From contig OV884056.1 in the NCBI GenBank assembly GCA_930367215.1, positions 235,839,127-235,903,126 on the forward strand: 64,000 bases of DNA, written 5' to 3'. Positions within the stretch are counted from its first letter, which is position 1. The number at the start of each line of letters is the position of its first letter. The notes beneath the pieces were generated by a model that worked only from the letters and a program-made list of their open reading frames with translations, was not told the DNA's origin and searched no databases. The position numbers and the translations under genes were made by a program. Origin of the DNA: Pollenia angustigena (taxonomy: Eukaryota > Arthropoda > Insecta > Diptera > Polleniidae). Below are positions 10,196-22,360 of the stretch, in pieces.

Positions 10196-12007
10196 CCATT
10201 GGCAGCCGTGATCAAGCACAGCTCACGTGGGTCCATTAATTAGTTCCAGTTGTGTTACCATGTCACACCGTCTCCCATGGGTCCTATGTTGTCTGGCTGC
10301 TAGTGTTCCCACGCAGCCATCCGGTCGATTCAGTAAAGGAGTGGATCCTGTTTGCATCAACATCAGAGAGACAAGTTTTGTCCCCAAGGGCTCTTCGACC
10401 AAACATTTTGAGTCTTAGATCTCCGAAAGCCGGGCAATTACAGAGAAGATGTTCCGTTGACTCTTCCTCCTCCTCCTCACCACAACTTCTACATAAGTCA
10501 TTGTAAGGGAGCCCCAGCCTCTGGGCGTGCCTCCCAATGGGCCAATGGTCGGTTATAACCGCAATCAGGTTTCTAAGATGATGTCTGGACAGCTGTAATG
10601 CCCGCCGTGTCCTTTTTTCATCTATGATGGGCCAGATTTTCCTGGTTTCCCCACAGGTAGTTCCAACGACCCACCTCTGACTGGCGATGATATGAAACTT
10701 GTGCGCAATGAGTTGCTTACTCCTTGGGAGTGAAACACCTACATTATATGTCGAACCATCTCGATTCAAGGTGGTGCCTGCATACGCCAACGAATCCGCC
10801 ATGCAGTTCCCCGGTATGTCCCTGTGTCCGGGGACCCAATTAATGGTGACCAGTGAATGTCTCGCTATCTCCTCCAGAGACATCTGGCATTCTCGGACAA
10901 TTCTCGATGTGATGCACACATTCTCCAGGGATCTTATGGCCGACTTGCTATCGGTAATAATGTGAATATCCCCTCCAGATATATCACCGTACCGGATGCG
11001 TCTCGCGGCTGTGTGGATGGCCATTATCTCGGCCTGGATGACACTGCAGTGGTCCGGCAGCCTTATTGGAATGCTTCAGTTTAGCTGCTCGGAGTATATG
11101 CCAGAACCGACACCACACAGTGTTTTAGACCCGTCCGTGAAAATTTGAATCGCGTTCGCGGGAATTTGTAGGTCATCATAGTGAACCACATTATCCAAAA
11201 TGCTTACCGTGAAGCCATGATCAAAGATTGGCTCGGGTGTGACATAATCAGCATCCATGTTCCAATTAATTTCGTTCAGAATATTAGCATGTCCGATATT
11301 GTAATCCCTCCATGCTCCGGTGGCCCTTAGTCTTACCGCCGCGTTCGCAGCTAAACTTTTCGCCAAAATGTCTGGTGGTAACCAGTTTAAAATCGTAAAC
11401 AGTGCCTTAGAGGGGGTTGTTCTAATGGCACCTGTTACCGCTATCGCCACCATTCTCATTGTGCGTTCAAACCTAATTTGATGACTCTTCACCTTGAGCG
11501 CCGGCCACCAAACAGCTGCCCCGTAGAATAGAATGGGTTTAATGACACATTCGTATAGCCAATAAACATTTCTCGGGTTAATTCCCCAGTTTAGGCCAAT
11601 GGTTCTGTTGCAGCAATATAATGCAGTTGCCGCCTTATTAGTCCTGGAAATGGTGTTCATCCTACAGTTCAGTTTGCTGTCCAATATTAGCCCAAGATAC
11701 TTGGCGCTGTCAGACAGTTCCAGCGAGATCCCCTTTATCCTCGGGGTATCAAATTCGGGAATTTTGTATCTCCTTGTGAAAAGAACCAGTTCCGTTTTGG
11801 CAGGATTTACATCCATTCCACATCCCTGGCACCATTTTGTTAGGACGTCCAATGCGGACTCCATTAGTTCAGACAATAGTCTGGGATCTTTACCCAGAGC
11901 CACAACTGCAACGTCATCCGCATATGCAACCGTTCTGCAGCACGTTCTTTCCATGGCCCTGAGTAGGGTATTCATATTCAGATTCCAAAGTAATGGTGAG
12001 AGTACAC
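10182..12007 (-). mobile_element. 5'-truncated LINE with target duplication and telomere-like tail
   Basis: A non-LTR retrotransposon copy on the minus strand, flanked by a 9-bp direct repeat ACGCACATA at 10173-10181 and 12008-12016. The 5' truncation falls inside the RT motif 'GVLSPLLWN'. The 3' end (left side here) has no poly-A. It finishes with the tandem repeat AGGTTAGGTTAGGTT directly at the target duplication. One in-frame stop in about 570 codons indicates a fairly recent insertion. Confidence 0.85.
10284..12005 (-). pseudogene. LINE ORF2 fragment: RT palm, RNase H and C-terminal zinc knuckle
   Basis: Minus-strand reading frame from about 12005 to the stop at 10284. It starts in the RT palm (LSPLLWNLNMN), carries the catalytic YADD at 11913-11924, and continues through the thumb region (KYLGLILD, VIKPILFYGAAVWWPA). 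An RNase H domain follows with all four acidic positions visible: FTDGSK, QAEIMAI, ITDSKSA and the last Asp in GNCMADSLA after WVPGHRDIPGN. The C-terminus has a C2HC-type knuckle CRSCGEEEEEESTEHLLCNC. A single TGA at 11076-11078 interrupts one continuous frame, so the two open frames (11076-12029 and 10284-11024) are one gene. Endonuclease and RT fingers are lost to 5' truncation. The RNase H points to the I/LOA/R1 side of LINE diversity; the exact clade was not resolved. Confidence 0.85.
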
Positions 12008-12539
12008 ACGCACATATACATTCATACAAATGGAATAACAGATAAATAATAAGACTTTACTTGTGAAAACGCCGAAGCTGATTCAAAGAAGAAAATGTGA
12101 TAAGTTTATCAATAAGACTTGCATTGTGGAAATTTAGACTTAGAAATTTTTCAAAAAACGATGAAATCGTAACTTTTTTCATAATACTTGTCATTTTCGT
12201 GACACATTACATTCACACTTTGTCATATTACTTGAGTTTTTGACATGTATTAACACAAAGTATAAAAGTGTAATCTAGCCTTTATAAAATATGCATTTGG
12301 TATTTGACACGGTTAATATACATAAGTGCTGAGTGCAAAACGTGGATATTATTCGCAATTTTTGAGATGATTTCATATATCCCTTTACACACTTCTTTCC
12401 GGAATCAAACCTTCGTGCTTATAAACCAACTTATTATGTTTGTATGGAGATTAAATTTGGCCCAAAAATATAAGTAAATATTTGACCATAGCTTTTATAC
12501 AAATACGACTACCAAAAATAGCTTTTAATAGCATAACTT

Positions 12540-12834
12540 CCTTGTTACTAATTTGGCGACGACTTCTTTTATAAAAGCTACTGGTAGGTCCGGACTTGAA
12601 CATAGGTCCCGTTCAAACACACGCCTTAAATCACTATCAGACAAACAAATCGTATATAGATGAAGATATTTGAATTATATAAGGCCCAAAGAATTCTTAT
12701 ATGAAACTTAACCTCATAACACAATTTCTCTTTTGGGTCTCAAATAAGGTACACTCGAGAAAATTTGTCTTTAAGTACTGTGGTGTAGGGCAGCATATAT
12801 GGTCAGGTTTGACCGACTAAACCTGCTTACTTGT
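12540..12834 (+). mobile_element. Helentron-like family B, 3' fragment
   Basis: It shares AACTTAACCTCATAA, TACTGTGGTGTAGGG and the terminal hairpin GGTCAGGTTTGACCGAC with the family B copies at 7431 and (reverse) 53828. It ends GCTTACTTGTTG. The 5' half is missing or too diverged to place. Confidence 0.65.
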
Positions 12835-15294
12835 TGTTTCCAGAAATGGTTTTCGTTCACTTTAAAGGTTTGCAGTCAATAGGCAGGTCTAAGAGATGAC
12901 AAATTAAAATAAAAAAATTTTAATGTTCGAGTATTTCAAATAAAATTTACAAATTTGACACAACTTATCTTTCCAATTGTCAAACATGTACCGCACAAAA
13001 TTTTGTAGTTTTGAAATTAATTGAAATTTTTCAAGTTCATAATTTTCTTCTTAAATAATGAAAAAGTGAATTAGAAATTATATGAAATAGATTCAATGTT
13101 ATTCTATAAACCGATTAATCAACGAAATGTTTATTCTTTACCGTTGACGAAAAATTTTGCTAGGAAAATAAAATTATTTCAGTTGTATAAATCATTCGTT
13201 GGTTTGACAATTAGATCTTTATACCAAATAATTATTTATTTTAATTAAAAAAATATTCTTTTAATAAATTTGTATGTTAAAAAACTTATTTAAAAAGATT
13301 TTTAAAATATTGTTTTTTCTCCTTATTAAGAATGAAAAGTAATTACAGAAAGACTATCTAAAAGATATTTATTTTTTAGCAAAACTAAACAAATGTCAAT
13401 CGTAGCAAAACAAAAACAAATAACAACAACCATAACAAAAAAAATTATAAAACAATATTAACAAAAGTAAAAAATATATTAAAAAACCAACAAACTTTTT
13501 GGATGCATTTTACTCTTTAAACCAAACAAATAATTATTGAAAACAAATAAACAATAAATTTATTAAAATATTTAAGCAAAAACTTTATAAATGAAATTTT
13601 ACAGTGATTAAAAAAAAATAGTAGATTTAGCAGTGATACGGAATAGAAAACAGAAGAAACTTTCAAGAAAAACAAAATCATTTGGAAACATTTTGAAATA
13701 AAAAAAAAAAAAAAATTTAAATTTTTCATTCTTTATACTAAATCTCATTTGTGACTTTTTATTGAAAAAACCTCAAGGAGAAAGTGTAATAACAAAAAAT
13801 AATGTTTGCTTTAAGCTTTTTCAATTACTTTAAAATTAATAAAACTCAATAAATAAATTTTAATATTTTATTTCTACTTCCATTCTAACCGCTCAAAATG
13901 GTCCTTCGATCCAATTTTGTTTAACAGTTTTATATGTTTTTTTATTTAAACCCATTTTTCCAATTACTTTTGTCTTCTTATGGCCGTTTTCTCATTACAC
14001 TATTATCTCTTTTCCCAACGAAAAACTGCACATTAAAGAAATTTGGTTTTCTCAGTGCCTAATTTGCTTTTATTCTGTCGGAGAGGTGTTGCCAGCTGAA
14101 AACAATGTTGTTTGTCGGTATATTGAGAAACCCAAAATCGTTAACGGACAGTTTATCGCTCTAATAAATTTTTGTTGACATTAAGTAACAGCCAGTTTAT
14201 CGATACATTGAAAAAATGGCCATTAAACTTCTTTAATTTTTAACAAACAATAAGTATTGTATGTATGTCCGTCCACTTTTATTTTATAACAACTTTTTTT
14301 AAATTTTCAACAATTTACCATTTTATTAAAAAAATAATAAAAATTCTGTATTTTTCCTTTAAAGAAGCTCAAAATTTATAACTTAATTTACTTTAAGCCT
14401 TTTTGTATGTATGTATATTTAAAAATTTAATAAACAAATTTAGTTAATTTATTTAGTAAATTTTATTTAAAAATTAAACTTAAACTTTTAAAACAATTTA
14501 CATATAGTTTCAATTATTTAATCTTAAAAAGGTATAAAAAAAATATAAATGAATACTAAAGCACTGGTTAACAGCAAAAAAGAAAAAAATGTAAGGATTT
14601 AGTAATAAAAATAAAAAAAATACAAAATTATTAATTATTTATTAACAACAAAAGCAAGCAAAATGTGTATGTAAGAAGAAAACAAGTAAATTTAAGTTAA
14701 ACACAAACACAAAATAATGAAGGGAATAAAATAAAAGTTTTAAATTTAATAAATGTATATTGTATTAAAAGATAAAATTAAAAACAAAAAAGGAAAATAA
14801 TAAAGAAAACTATATAAAGAAAAATATGTAGTTTACTTTCAAGCATGATTAAATGGACAATTTGTTGCCGACTTTTAGGCGCAAATAATTGTATTAGATA
14901 AGTGGTTTTTAAAAAGGGAATGCTATCAGAAGAAGTCTCGTGGCTTATTCTGGCAGTCGTGATCGAAGAGTTTTTCTTTTTTCTTTAATACTTTTATTTG
15001 ATACTCAATGAGTCGAAAATATTTGTTTGGTGTTGTAATTCATTTATTTGATTTTTTACAACACCGAAAAAATAATTTCGGTTCGTTCAGAATCGACTGA
15101 AAGAATTAGAAATAAATTTGTTTTCTAATAGAAAAAGTATTTAATCACTACTGCCAGAATTAGCGCCCTGATGTCATTTTCTGAATAATTGTTTCGTTAT
15201 ATTTCCAGTTAAAGAAAATCCTGATGTTGACGCTTTGCTTTGGTAACTTATTGATTCAGAACTTTAAATTCTGTATCTAAGTCGAATTAAATGC
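12835..15294. other. AT-rich stretch without recognised elements
   Basis: About 2.4 kb with no convincing coding frame and no inverted termini. It contains A-rich runs with AACAACAAC and AACAAAAACAAA, typical of fly intron or UTR sequence. The frame at 13517-13729 is poly-Phe from T runs and is rejected. It could be unique host DNA. Confidence 0.4.
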
Positions 15295-16285
15295 TTAGGC
15301 CCTAATGAATGAAAGCAAAAACAATGTAAAAAATTTGTCAAAATTTTGTTGTTGCTTTCTACAGAAATACATATTTCGTTTTAACATTATCAACGCCACA
15401 AGATATGGGTAATTCCAAAGTGTCGAACGTGACAGTCGTACGCATCAAAAATGCAATAACATTTTAAGCAAAAAATATTTTTACATTTTCTTAACCCTTA
15501 AATTATAGCACTGACAGAAAGCACTGTTATCTATGCTAAAGTTTATGGAGGACGCGATTCTAGGTCAAAGATAATGGCAAAAGAAGTAGCGGTTCGAACG
15601 TGAAAAAATAGAAGTAGTTTTTGTGGTCATGTATAAAAAGGCGCAATTCAGCGAAACCTGGCACAATTTTTTAGTCAAACTACTTTCAGAACTTTACGTA
15701 GCAATGTAACATTAAAATGTCTTGGTTTGATTCCAAAATCTTCTGTATTTTCTTTTTTTTAACCTAAAATCTGGGTCGATACGTGACATTTCGAACGTGA
15801 AATTTTTTCCGTAATAATTTAACTGAATAATGATCAAAATAAAATAAAAATTTACCGTTAATCCGAATAACATATTTCCATGTAAGAAATTTTTTTTTGG
15901 AATAATTTTTTTTTTATCAAATATCACCTCTTTTAAAGAAGATAAATATTAAGGAAAACATACAATAAAACAGTTTCACACATAAGAAATTACGTTTGCA
16001 CAACTTTGGAGTCTGATTGTTCATCTAAGTGAACAAATTTATGAGTAAATTTATAAAATTAGTAAAATCTAAATATTTCTCTATAACAATATCTTTTAAA
16101 AACTTTTAAATTTTCGGTCACGGTGGACCTTTTGACAGAAATACACATATGCAGCGTTTAAAATATAAAAATGCAATATAAATTTCTATAGAAAACAACA
16201 ACAAAATTATGAAATATTCTCGATTTTTTTAAGCTTCATTATAATTTTTGGCGTTGCGTTTGCGTTTTACACAATTTAGGGCCTT
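15295..16285. mobile_element. Foldback MITE family 'TAAGGCCCTAAT', copy 2, with internal insertion
   Basis: The ends TTAGGCCCTAATGAATGAAA and the complement GTTTTACACAATTTAGGGCC match copy 1 at 965-1244. The arms also share TTTGTTGTTG.TTTCTACAGAAAT and ATCAACGCCACAAGATAT. About 0.73 kb of unrelated DNA (about 15406-16135) sits in the centre, between the two arms. Confidence 0.65.
15406..16135. other. Insert with three TCGAACGTGA motifs
   Basis: Non-coding insert in the MITE. The decamer TCGAACGTGA occurs exactly at 15423-15432, 15594-15603 and 15791-15800, all in the same direction. It occurs again in reverse at 52233-52242 inside a hAT element. The ends show only weak inverted similarity (AACGTGAC.. 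versus ..GTCACGGT). No open frame longer than 71 codons is credible. Confidence 0.45.
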
Positions 16286-16319
16286 AATTTTGTTTAAAAA
16301 ATATACATCCATATATATA

Positions 16320-17160
16320 CAGAATATCCAAAGAGCTGGACAATTTTTATCCTAGCGTTCTACCGATATAAAGAAATCCATTTTGTACCACACCCACTTC
16401 TCCAATCCTGCCCACTTTTTTGACATTTGTACGAAATTCGGTAAACAGAAATGTTTCCTTTTTGTATGGAAGAAGCCACTTCCGCTTCTTAAATCCCGTC
16501 CAGGGGTCTAATCACCGCATTCGATACTATCGTATCAAATAAACTATCGAAGTTTTTAACATACGATAGACACTGACGTATCGAATGAAAACTCGATAAA
16601 TGAAATGTCGAGTTACTCGATATCGAATGCTATTATTTCAAATTCAATACATTTCATTCGATATCGAGTTTCATGATACCAAAATAAATAATTTCGATAA
16701 ATTTTGCTCGATATTGTATGCGGTGATTAGACCCCAGTTTTTTTGGAGAGGTTTTGTTTTGATGACCCATCTATGTGTACTAAATTTGAATAATTTTTCT
16801 CTTACCGTTCTTTCGATATAAATAAACCTTTTTTCTGCCACGATCACTTCTCCAATTCCGCTCACATTTTGTCGGATGTTGTCCATAGATGACCAAGATT
16901 CTTGTGTCTAATTTGGAAACCTTTGATATTGCTGTTCTCCAAGTATACAAAAATCAATAAGTCTGTGTATGGGACGCACATTACAACGCACGTGGTATTA
17001 GCCTTTTTGTGTACGTTGTATGTTGTGTGCAACTACTTGAACCGGCAATTGTGAATTGATTTTCAAAATGATTTGTGCAGGCCTCTCTTAACTACTATGT
17101 ATCAAAACGATATGTACATTTGATGACCTTTAAAATGTTGCACTGTGTAATTTTATAAAG
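16320..17160. mobile_element. Diverged Helentron-like fragment (family C) carrying a MITE
   Basis: Repeated blocks CCACTTCTCCAAT.CCGC.CAC and TTTTGTCGGATGTTGT with TTTCGATATAAA resemble a fragment at 58915-59060 and a short stretch at about 46133-46165. No termini found. It is interrupted by the MITE at 16503-16735. Confidence 0.4.
16503..16735. mobile_element. 233-bp MITE with GGGGTCTAATCACCGCAT termini
   Basis: The inverted ends GGGGTCTAATCACCGCAT and ATGCGGTGATTAGACCCC are separated by nested short palindromes made of ATCGATA, TCGAGT and ATTCGATATCGAG motifs. No coding capacity. The target duplication is uncertain. Confidence 0.75.
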
Positions 17161-17190
17161 TAACGGAAAAAATACCTCAATTTAATAAAA

Positions 17191-19776
17191 AACAAGTTAG
17201 AGTGCTATATTCGGCTGTGCCAAATCTTTGATACCCTCCACCGACACTTCGAATGTTTTAAGAGTAATATCTGTATGATGTCTATTTATTATTATAATCT
17301 TTGTAAAAACAGACATCTGCATTAAAATTTGTTGCGGTTTAGATCTATATAAAATTATTGACCGACAATCAGAATCAATTTTAAAAAGCTTGAGTAGTTT
17401 AAGCTGAACTTAAATGATTTTCAGGAGAACAAATTGTATAAAAGCCATGGTAAGCTATGAACCAATCACCCCAAATGCTGCAGAACGATTTCTGGTATTA
17501 AAAAACATAAATGTCAATACAGCGGTGCAATTAGTTTAAGCGTTTGCAGTGAATTTCAGAAGGCTGCTAAAATGGTATCTAAGGTAAATTATGAACCGTA
17601 TATCACAAAATTGCATCACATTTTTTCTGGCCATATGAAGCTAAACTAGAAGAAAGTTTACCGCATATTTAATTATTTTACCAGAGTGGGCTTTAAATGA
17701 GGCCTATGGTAAGTTATGTACCGATCTTCACCAAATTTCACAGTGTCATTTCTAGTTCTACAAAACTGTGATGTACCAAATTTTGTTCTGATAGCATTAT
17801 TTTTTACGTTTTTAGGCGTACTAAGCTGTTTTCCGGGAGTATGGTTCATATGGGGCCTAGGGTAAATTATGAATTGATATTCACGAAATTTCACGGTCTT
17901 ATTTCTAGTTCTATAAAACTTTTATGTTCCAAATTTTGTTATGATAGCGTTATTTTTTACGGATTTAGGCGTACTAAACTGTTTTCCGGATGTACCAAAT
18001 TTTGCTATGATAGCGTTATTTTTTACTGTTTTAGGAGTACTTAGCTGTTTTCCGGAAGTGGGGTTTATATGGGGCCTAGGGTAAACTATAGACCGATATT
18101 CACGAAATAACATAGTTTTACTTCATGTCCTAAAAAACTTTGATGTACCAAATTTTGTTATGATAGCGTTATTTTTTACGGTGTTAGGCGTACTTAGCAG
18201 TTTTCCGGAAGTAGGGTTTATATGTGGCCTAGGGTAAATTATTGACCGATCTTTACGAAATTACATAGTTCTATTTCTTGTCCTATAAAACTTTGATGTA
18301 CCAAATTTTGTTATGATAGCGTTACGGATTTAGGCGTACTAAACTGTTTTCCGGAAGTAGGGTTTATATGGGGCCTAGGGTAAATTATGAACTGATCTTC
18401 ACGAAATTTCACGGTCATATTTCTAGTCCTATAAAACTTTTATGTTCCAAATTTTGTTATGATAACGTTATGTTTTCCGGAAGTAGGGTTTATATGGGGC
18501 CTAGGGTAAATTATAGACCGATCTTCACGAAATTGCATAGTTTTACTTTTTGTCCTATAAAACTTTGATGTCCAAAAGTTTGTTATGATAGCGTTATTTT
18601 TTACGGATTTAGGCGTACTAAACTGTTTTCCGGAAGTAGGGTTTATATGGGGCCTAGGGTAAATTATGGACCGATCTTCACGAAATTACATAGTTTTATT
18701 TCTTGTCCTATAAATTCTTGATGTACCAAATTTTGTTACGATAGCGTTATTTTTTACGGTTTTAGGCGTGCTTAGCTGTTTTCCGGAAGTGGGGTTTATA
18801 TGGGGCCTAGGGTAAATTATTGACCGATCTTCACGAAATTCCATAGTTTTACTTCTTGTCCTGTAAAACTTTGATGTACCAAATTTTGTTATGATAGCGT
18901 TATTTTTTACGAATTTAGGCGTACTAAACTGTTTCCCGGAAGTAGGGTTTATATGGGGCCTACGGTAAATTATGAACTGATCTTCACAAAATTCCTCGGT
19001 CTTATTTCCAGTCCTATAAAACTTTTATGTTCCAAATTTTGTTATGATAGCGTTATTTTTTACGGATTTAGGCGTACTTAACTGTTTTTCGGAAGTAGGG
19101 TTTATATTGGGCCTAGGGTAAATTATGGACCGATCTTCACGAAATAACATAGTTTTATTTCTTGTCCTATAAAACTTTGATGTACCAAATTTTGTTATGA
19201 TAGCGTTATTTTTTACGGTTTTAGGCGTACTTAGCTGTTTTCCGGAAGAAGAGTTTATATGGGGCCTAGGGTAAATTATGGACCGATCTTCACGAAATTA
19301 CATAGTTTTACTTCTTGTCCTATAAAACTTTGATGTACCGAATTTTGTTATGATAGCGGTATTTTTGACGGATTTAGGCGTACTTAACTGTTTTCCGGAA
19401 GTAGGGTTTATATGGGGCCTAGGGTAAATTATGGACCGATCTTCACGAAATTTTACAGCGTGATTTCTAGTTGAATAAGACGAATTCTTGCAAAATCGTA
19501 TGTCATTCTGTGCATTATTCCACCATTTATGTAAGTTTTTGTAACAAAATTATCAATTTTATTTAGGTGGTGGTTCCACATTTTGATTCATAGCTCTGAT
19601 CCTACTAAAGGATTTTGCTGAATTTCAATTCCAAACTGGCTAAATCGACTTAGAATTACTCAAGGACCCAGAATTTATATACTTTATGGGGTCTGAGATG
19701 AATAATAAAAAAGTTTCACACGGAATGACAAACTTAATATACCCTCTTCACAACTAATTGTGGTGGAGGGTATAAA
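17191..19776 (-). mobile_element. Helentron-like family A, copy 2, with expanded tandem array
   Basis: Reverse-orientation copy. The 3' end AACAAGTTAGAGTGCTATAT with hairpin TTCGGCTGTGCCAAA is on the left. On the right are the core (CCAGAATTTATATACTTTAT) and the 5' inverted head ACCCTC..CAACTAATTGTGGTGG. Almost all of its extra length over copies 1 and 3 (0.75-0.8 kb) is the 153-bp tandem array at 17690-19460. Confidence 0.8.
17690..19460 (-). repeat. About 12 tandem copies of a 153-bp unit
   Basis: The landmark GGCCTAGGGTAAATTAT recurs near 17852, 18071, 18224, 18370, 18496, 18649, 18802, 18955, 19108, 19261 and 19414. Seven of these ten steps are exactly 153 bp, and a further degenerate unit starts near 17700. 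Other conserved blocks are GACCGATCTTCACGAAATT, CCAAATTTTGTTATGATAGC and GTTTTCCGGAAGTAGGGTTT. Although 153 is 51 codons, every unit has stop codons in the open direction, so it is satellite-like rather than coding. Confidence 0.9.
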
Positions 19777-19858
19777 AATAAGGCAGAAACCCATAATATC
19801 TTATTGTGTTATAATTTATTAACAATAGACTACGGCTATTTAAATATTTTGTAAGTAA

Positions 19859-20607
19859 AACAAGTTAGAGTGCTATATTCGGCTGTGCCGAATCTTTGAT
19901 ACCCTTCACCGACAGTTCGAATGTTTAAGGAGTAATATCTGTATGATGTTATTATTATCTTAAACTGTGACGATTTGTTTTTAATTATGGTTTTAGGCGA
20001 CTAAACTGTTTTCCGGTAGTAGGGTTTATATGGGGCCTTAGGAAATATATGGACCGATCGGCACGAAATTTCACAGTGTTATTTCTAGTCCTAAAAAACT
20101 GTGACGTACCAAATTTTGTTACGCTAGCGTTATTTTTTACGGTTTTAGGCGTACTAAACGGTTTTCCGGGAGTATTGTTTATATGGGGCTTTGGGTAAAT
20201 TATGGACGGATCATCACGAAATTTAACAGCGTGATTTCCAGTCAAATAAAACAAATTTTTGCAAAATCATATCTCATTCCGTGCCTTGTTCCAGCATTTA
20301 TGTTATTTTTTGTAACAAAATTATCAATTTTTTTAGGTGGTGGTTCCACATTTTGATTCAATCCCAAACTGCTTAGGATAACTACAAGCAATTTGGCACC
20401 AAGTTTGTTCATTTGTTTTGAGTTGTTCGAAAGTGAGCGTGTTTTCAACAGACGGACAGACGGACATGGCTAAATCGACTTAGAATTACTCAAGGACCCA
20501 GAATATATATACTTTATGGGGTCTGAGATGAATAATAAAAAAGTTTCACACGGAATGACAAACTTAATATACCCTCTTCACAACTAATTGTGGTGGAGGG
20601 TATAAAA
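19859..20607 (-). mobile_element. Helentron-like family A, copy 3
   Basis: A 749-bp reverse copy with the 3' hairpin TTCGGCTGTGCCGAA at the left. It has about 1.5 copies of the 153-bp unit, the core complement GACGGACATGGCTAAATCGA and the 5' head TAATTGTGGTGGAGGGTATA at the right. It is very close to copy 1 at 6122-6914. Confidence 0.8.
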
Positions 20608-22360
20608 ACGGCTTCGCTATACAAAAATCCTCTACTAAAGGCTAGTTTACACTATTATACTTTGTATTAATACACGTCAAACACTCAAGGAATATATGTA
20701 TATGTAAAAGTGTGATAGTGTTAATTATTAGGGTGTTTAATTAATCAGGTTTTATTTTTGTTCGATTAAACGATTAATCGATATTTTGCATTTTTAAGTT
20801 ATTAGATTGAACGAATAAAATTTTAAAATGAATCGATTAATCGAATAATTCTAAATCCAGAAATTTTATAAATTACGAGATTTTTTCTCGATAATTTTAG
20901 AAAATTTGGTACTTGAGTAAATAAAGATTATTTTTCAAATAAAACTAGTCAATGTAGCTCCAAATTGTTGCTTCAATTTCGGTTAATTAGAATTTTTAAT
21001 ACTTTTAGGGACATTCCATCCTCTGCTATGCTTCTGCAAATAATTTCCTCTAGAGAATTGATCATCGTATCATTTTTTAAATATTTATTCATTGGATGGA
21101 GAAGATGCTCTTTAAGTACAAACTATGTTATAGTCAATGTGTTAGGGGCAAATAAGTAAAGTTGTTGAAGAACATTTACGTTGATACTTTTTAGACACCT
21201 GATACATTTAGCATTATTAGATTTGTTTTTCGTACAATATTTTTAACCCAAACTCATTCTAAAGAGAGAAACTCATGAACTTTTTTTAAAACAAAAAATA
21301 CGGGTGCGTTCTAGAAATCGTAATGAAGTGGATTTAAAATCAAAAAAAAGGACCCTGTATTGAAATTTCATAAAAATATTCCATTTGATCTACTTCATTC
21401 TTTAAGTATCTATTATTTTTATAAGAACAACACTTAAAACCACGAAAAACTACCGTCATGTTGTAAATAGTATTTGAATTTAAATTATCCTACGATTTCA
21501 ATTTCAATTCATTTCGATTTCTAGAACATACCCCATAAATTAACATAAATCTTTGAGTTAACATACCTTTGTCGTTTTATCGTTTGTGAAATGAATTATT
21601 ATAATGTGTTGAAAAAATCTAACACAAATATAAGCTAAATAACTTACTTAAGCCCTTCCCTAGGTCTACACTAAAGATAAATATCTCAGCCAGTTGGCAA
21701 TAACGTCGGCAGAATAACAAAGCAATATTGCTTACTGCTCAGCTTATGTTAAAGGCATGGGAAAACGTATTTATGTTAACTCATAACTTGAAAAACATCA
21801 AGGAAGAAGGTGCAGTGTAAAAACTGGCGCTTTTTTGCAAAACTTATTTTTATTGATATAAATTCTTTCTTATTCGACTTTATTATTAAAATGTATATTA
21901 ATTTGTTTAAGCTTGAGGTCTTTTTTATATAAAAATATTAATTTTACATTAACAAAAAAAAAATAATAATAAAATTAATATTTTTAAATAAAAAAGAACT
22001 CAAACTTAAACAAATTAATATAAATTTAAATAATAAATGTCGAATAAGAAAAAAATTATATTAATACAAATAATTTTTGTAATTTTATTGTAGTGTTTAT
22101 TAAATTCATTAATTTAATTATTTTACTACAATTATAATTTGCTACCATTTCACAAATTTAATTTCTTTCTCACACAATTTGCTTTTATATTTTTCTTTTT
22201 TGCTTCTTTTTTCTCAATTGATAACCAAATTTGACGTTTTATGTAAGCAATAATTGTCAACGAAAATGGACTAACAATTATTGCAACATAAGTTCTCGGC
22301 AATAAATATGTACAAGAAATTGCCGTCTACGCAATAATTATCTCTGGTATAGACGGGCAG

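Larger units (their letters stand above)
9741..12280. mobile_element. Terminal-inverted-repeat 'element A', copy 1 (split by a LINE)
   Basis: The left end reads GCTTGTTTACTCTATCTCAC and ACGTATTCCATAATACTTTG. The right end is the complement of GGCTAGATTACACTTTTATA. The same pair of ends brackets 20641-27857, and a left-end fragment is at 30721-30850. Shared interior blocks include TTTTGTTGCGACTGTC and ATGCAACCCTGATC. No transposase is visible in any copy. The LINE at 10182-12007 was inserted later. Confidence 0.6.

Noticed and set aside
11599..12045. 148-codon plus-strand open frame
   Set aside because: Shadow of the LINE RT on the minus strand.
15590..15605. GGTTCGAACG as a tRNA T-loop
   Set aside because: No cloverleaf, acceptor stem or A box around it.
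17841..18568. Repeated open frames MGPRVNYELIFTKFHG in the tandem array
   Set aside because: The unit length is a multiple of three, so frames recur, but each unit has stops and the frames are not conserved across units.
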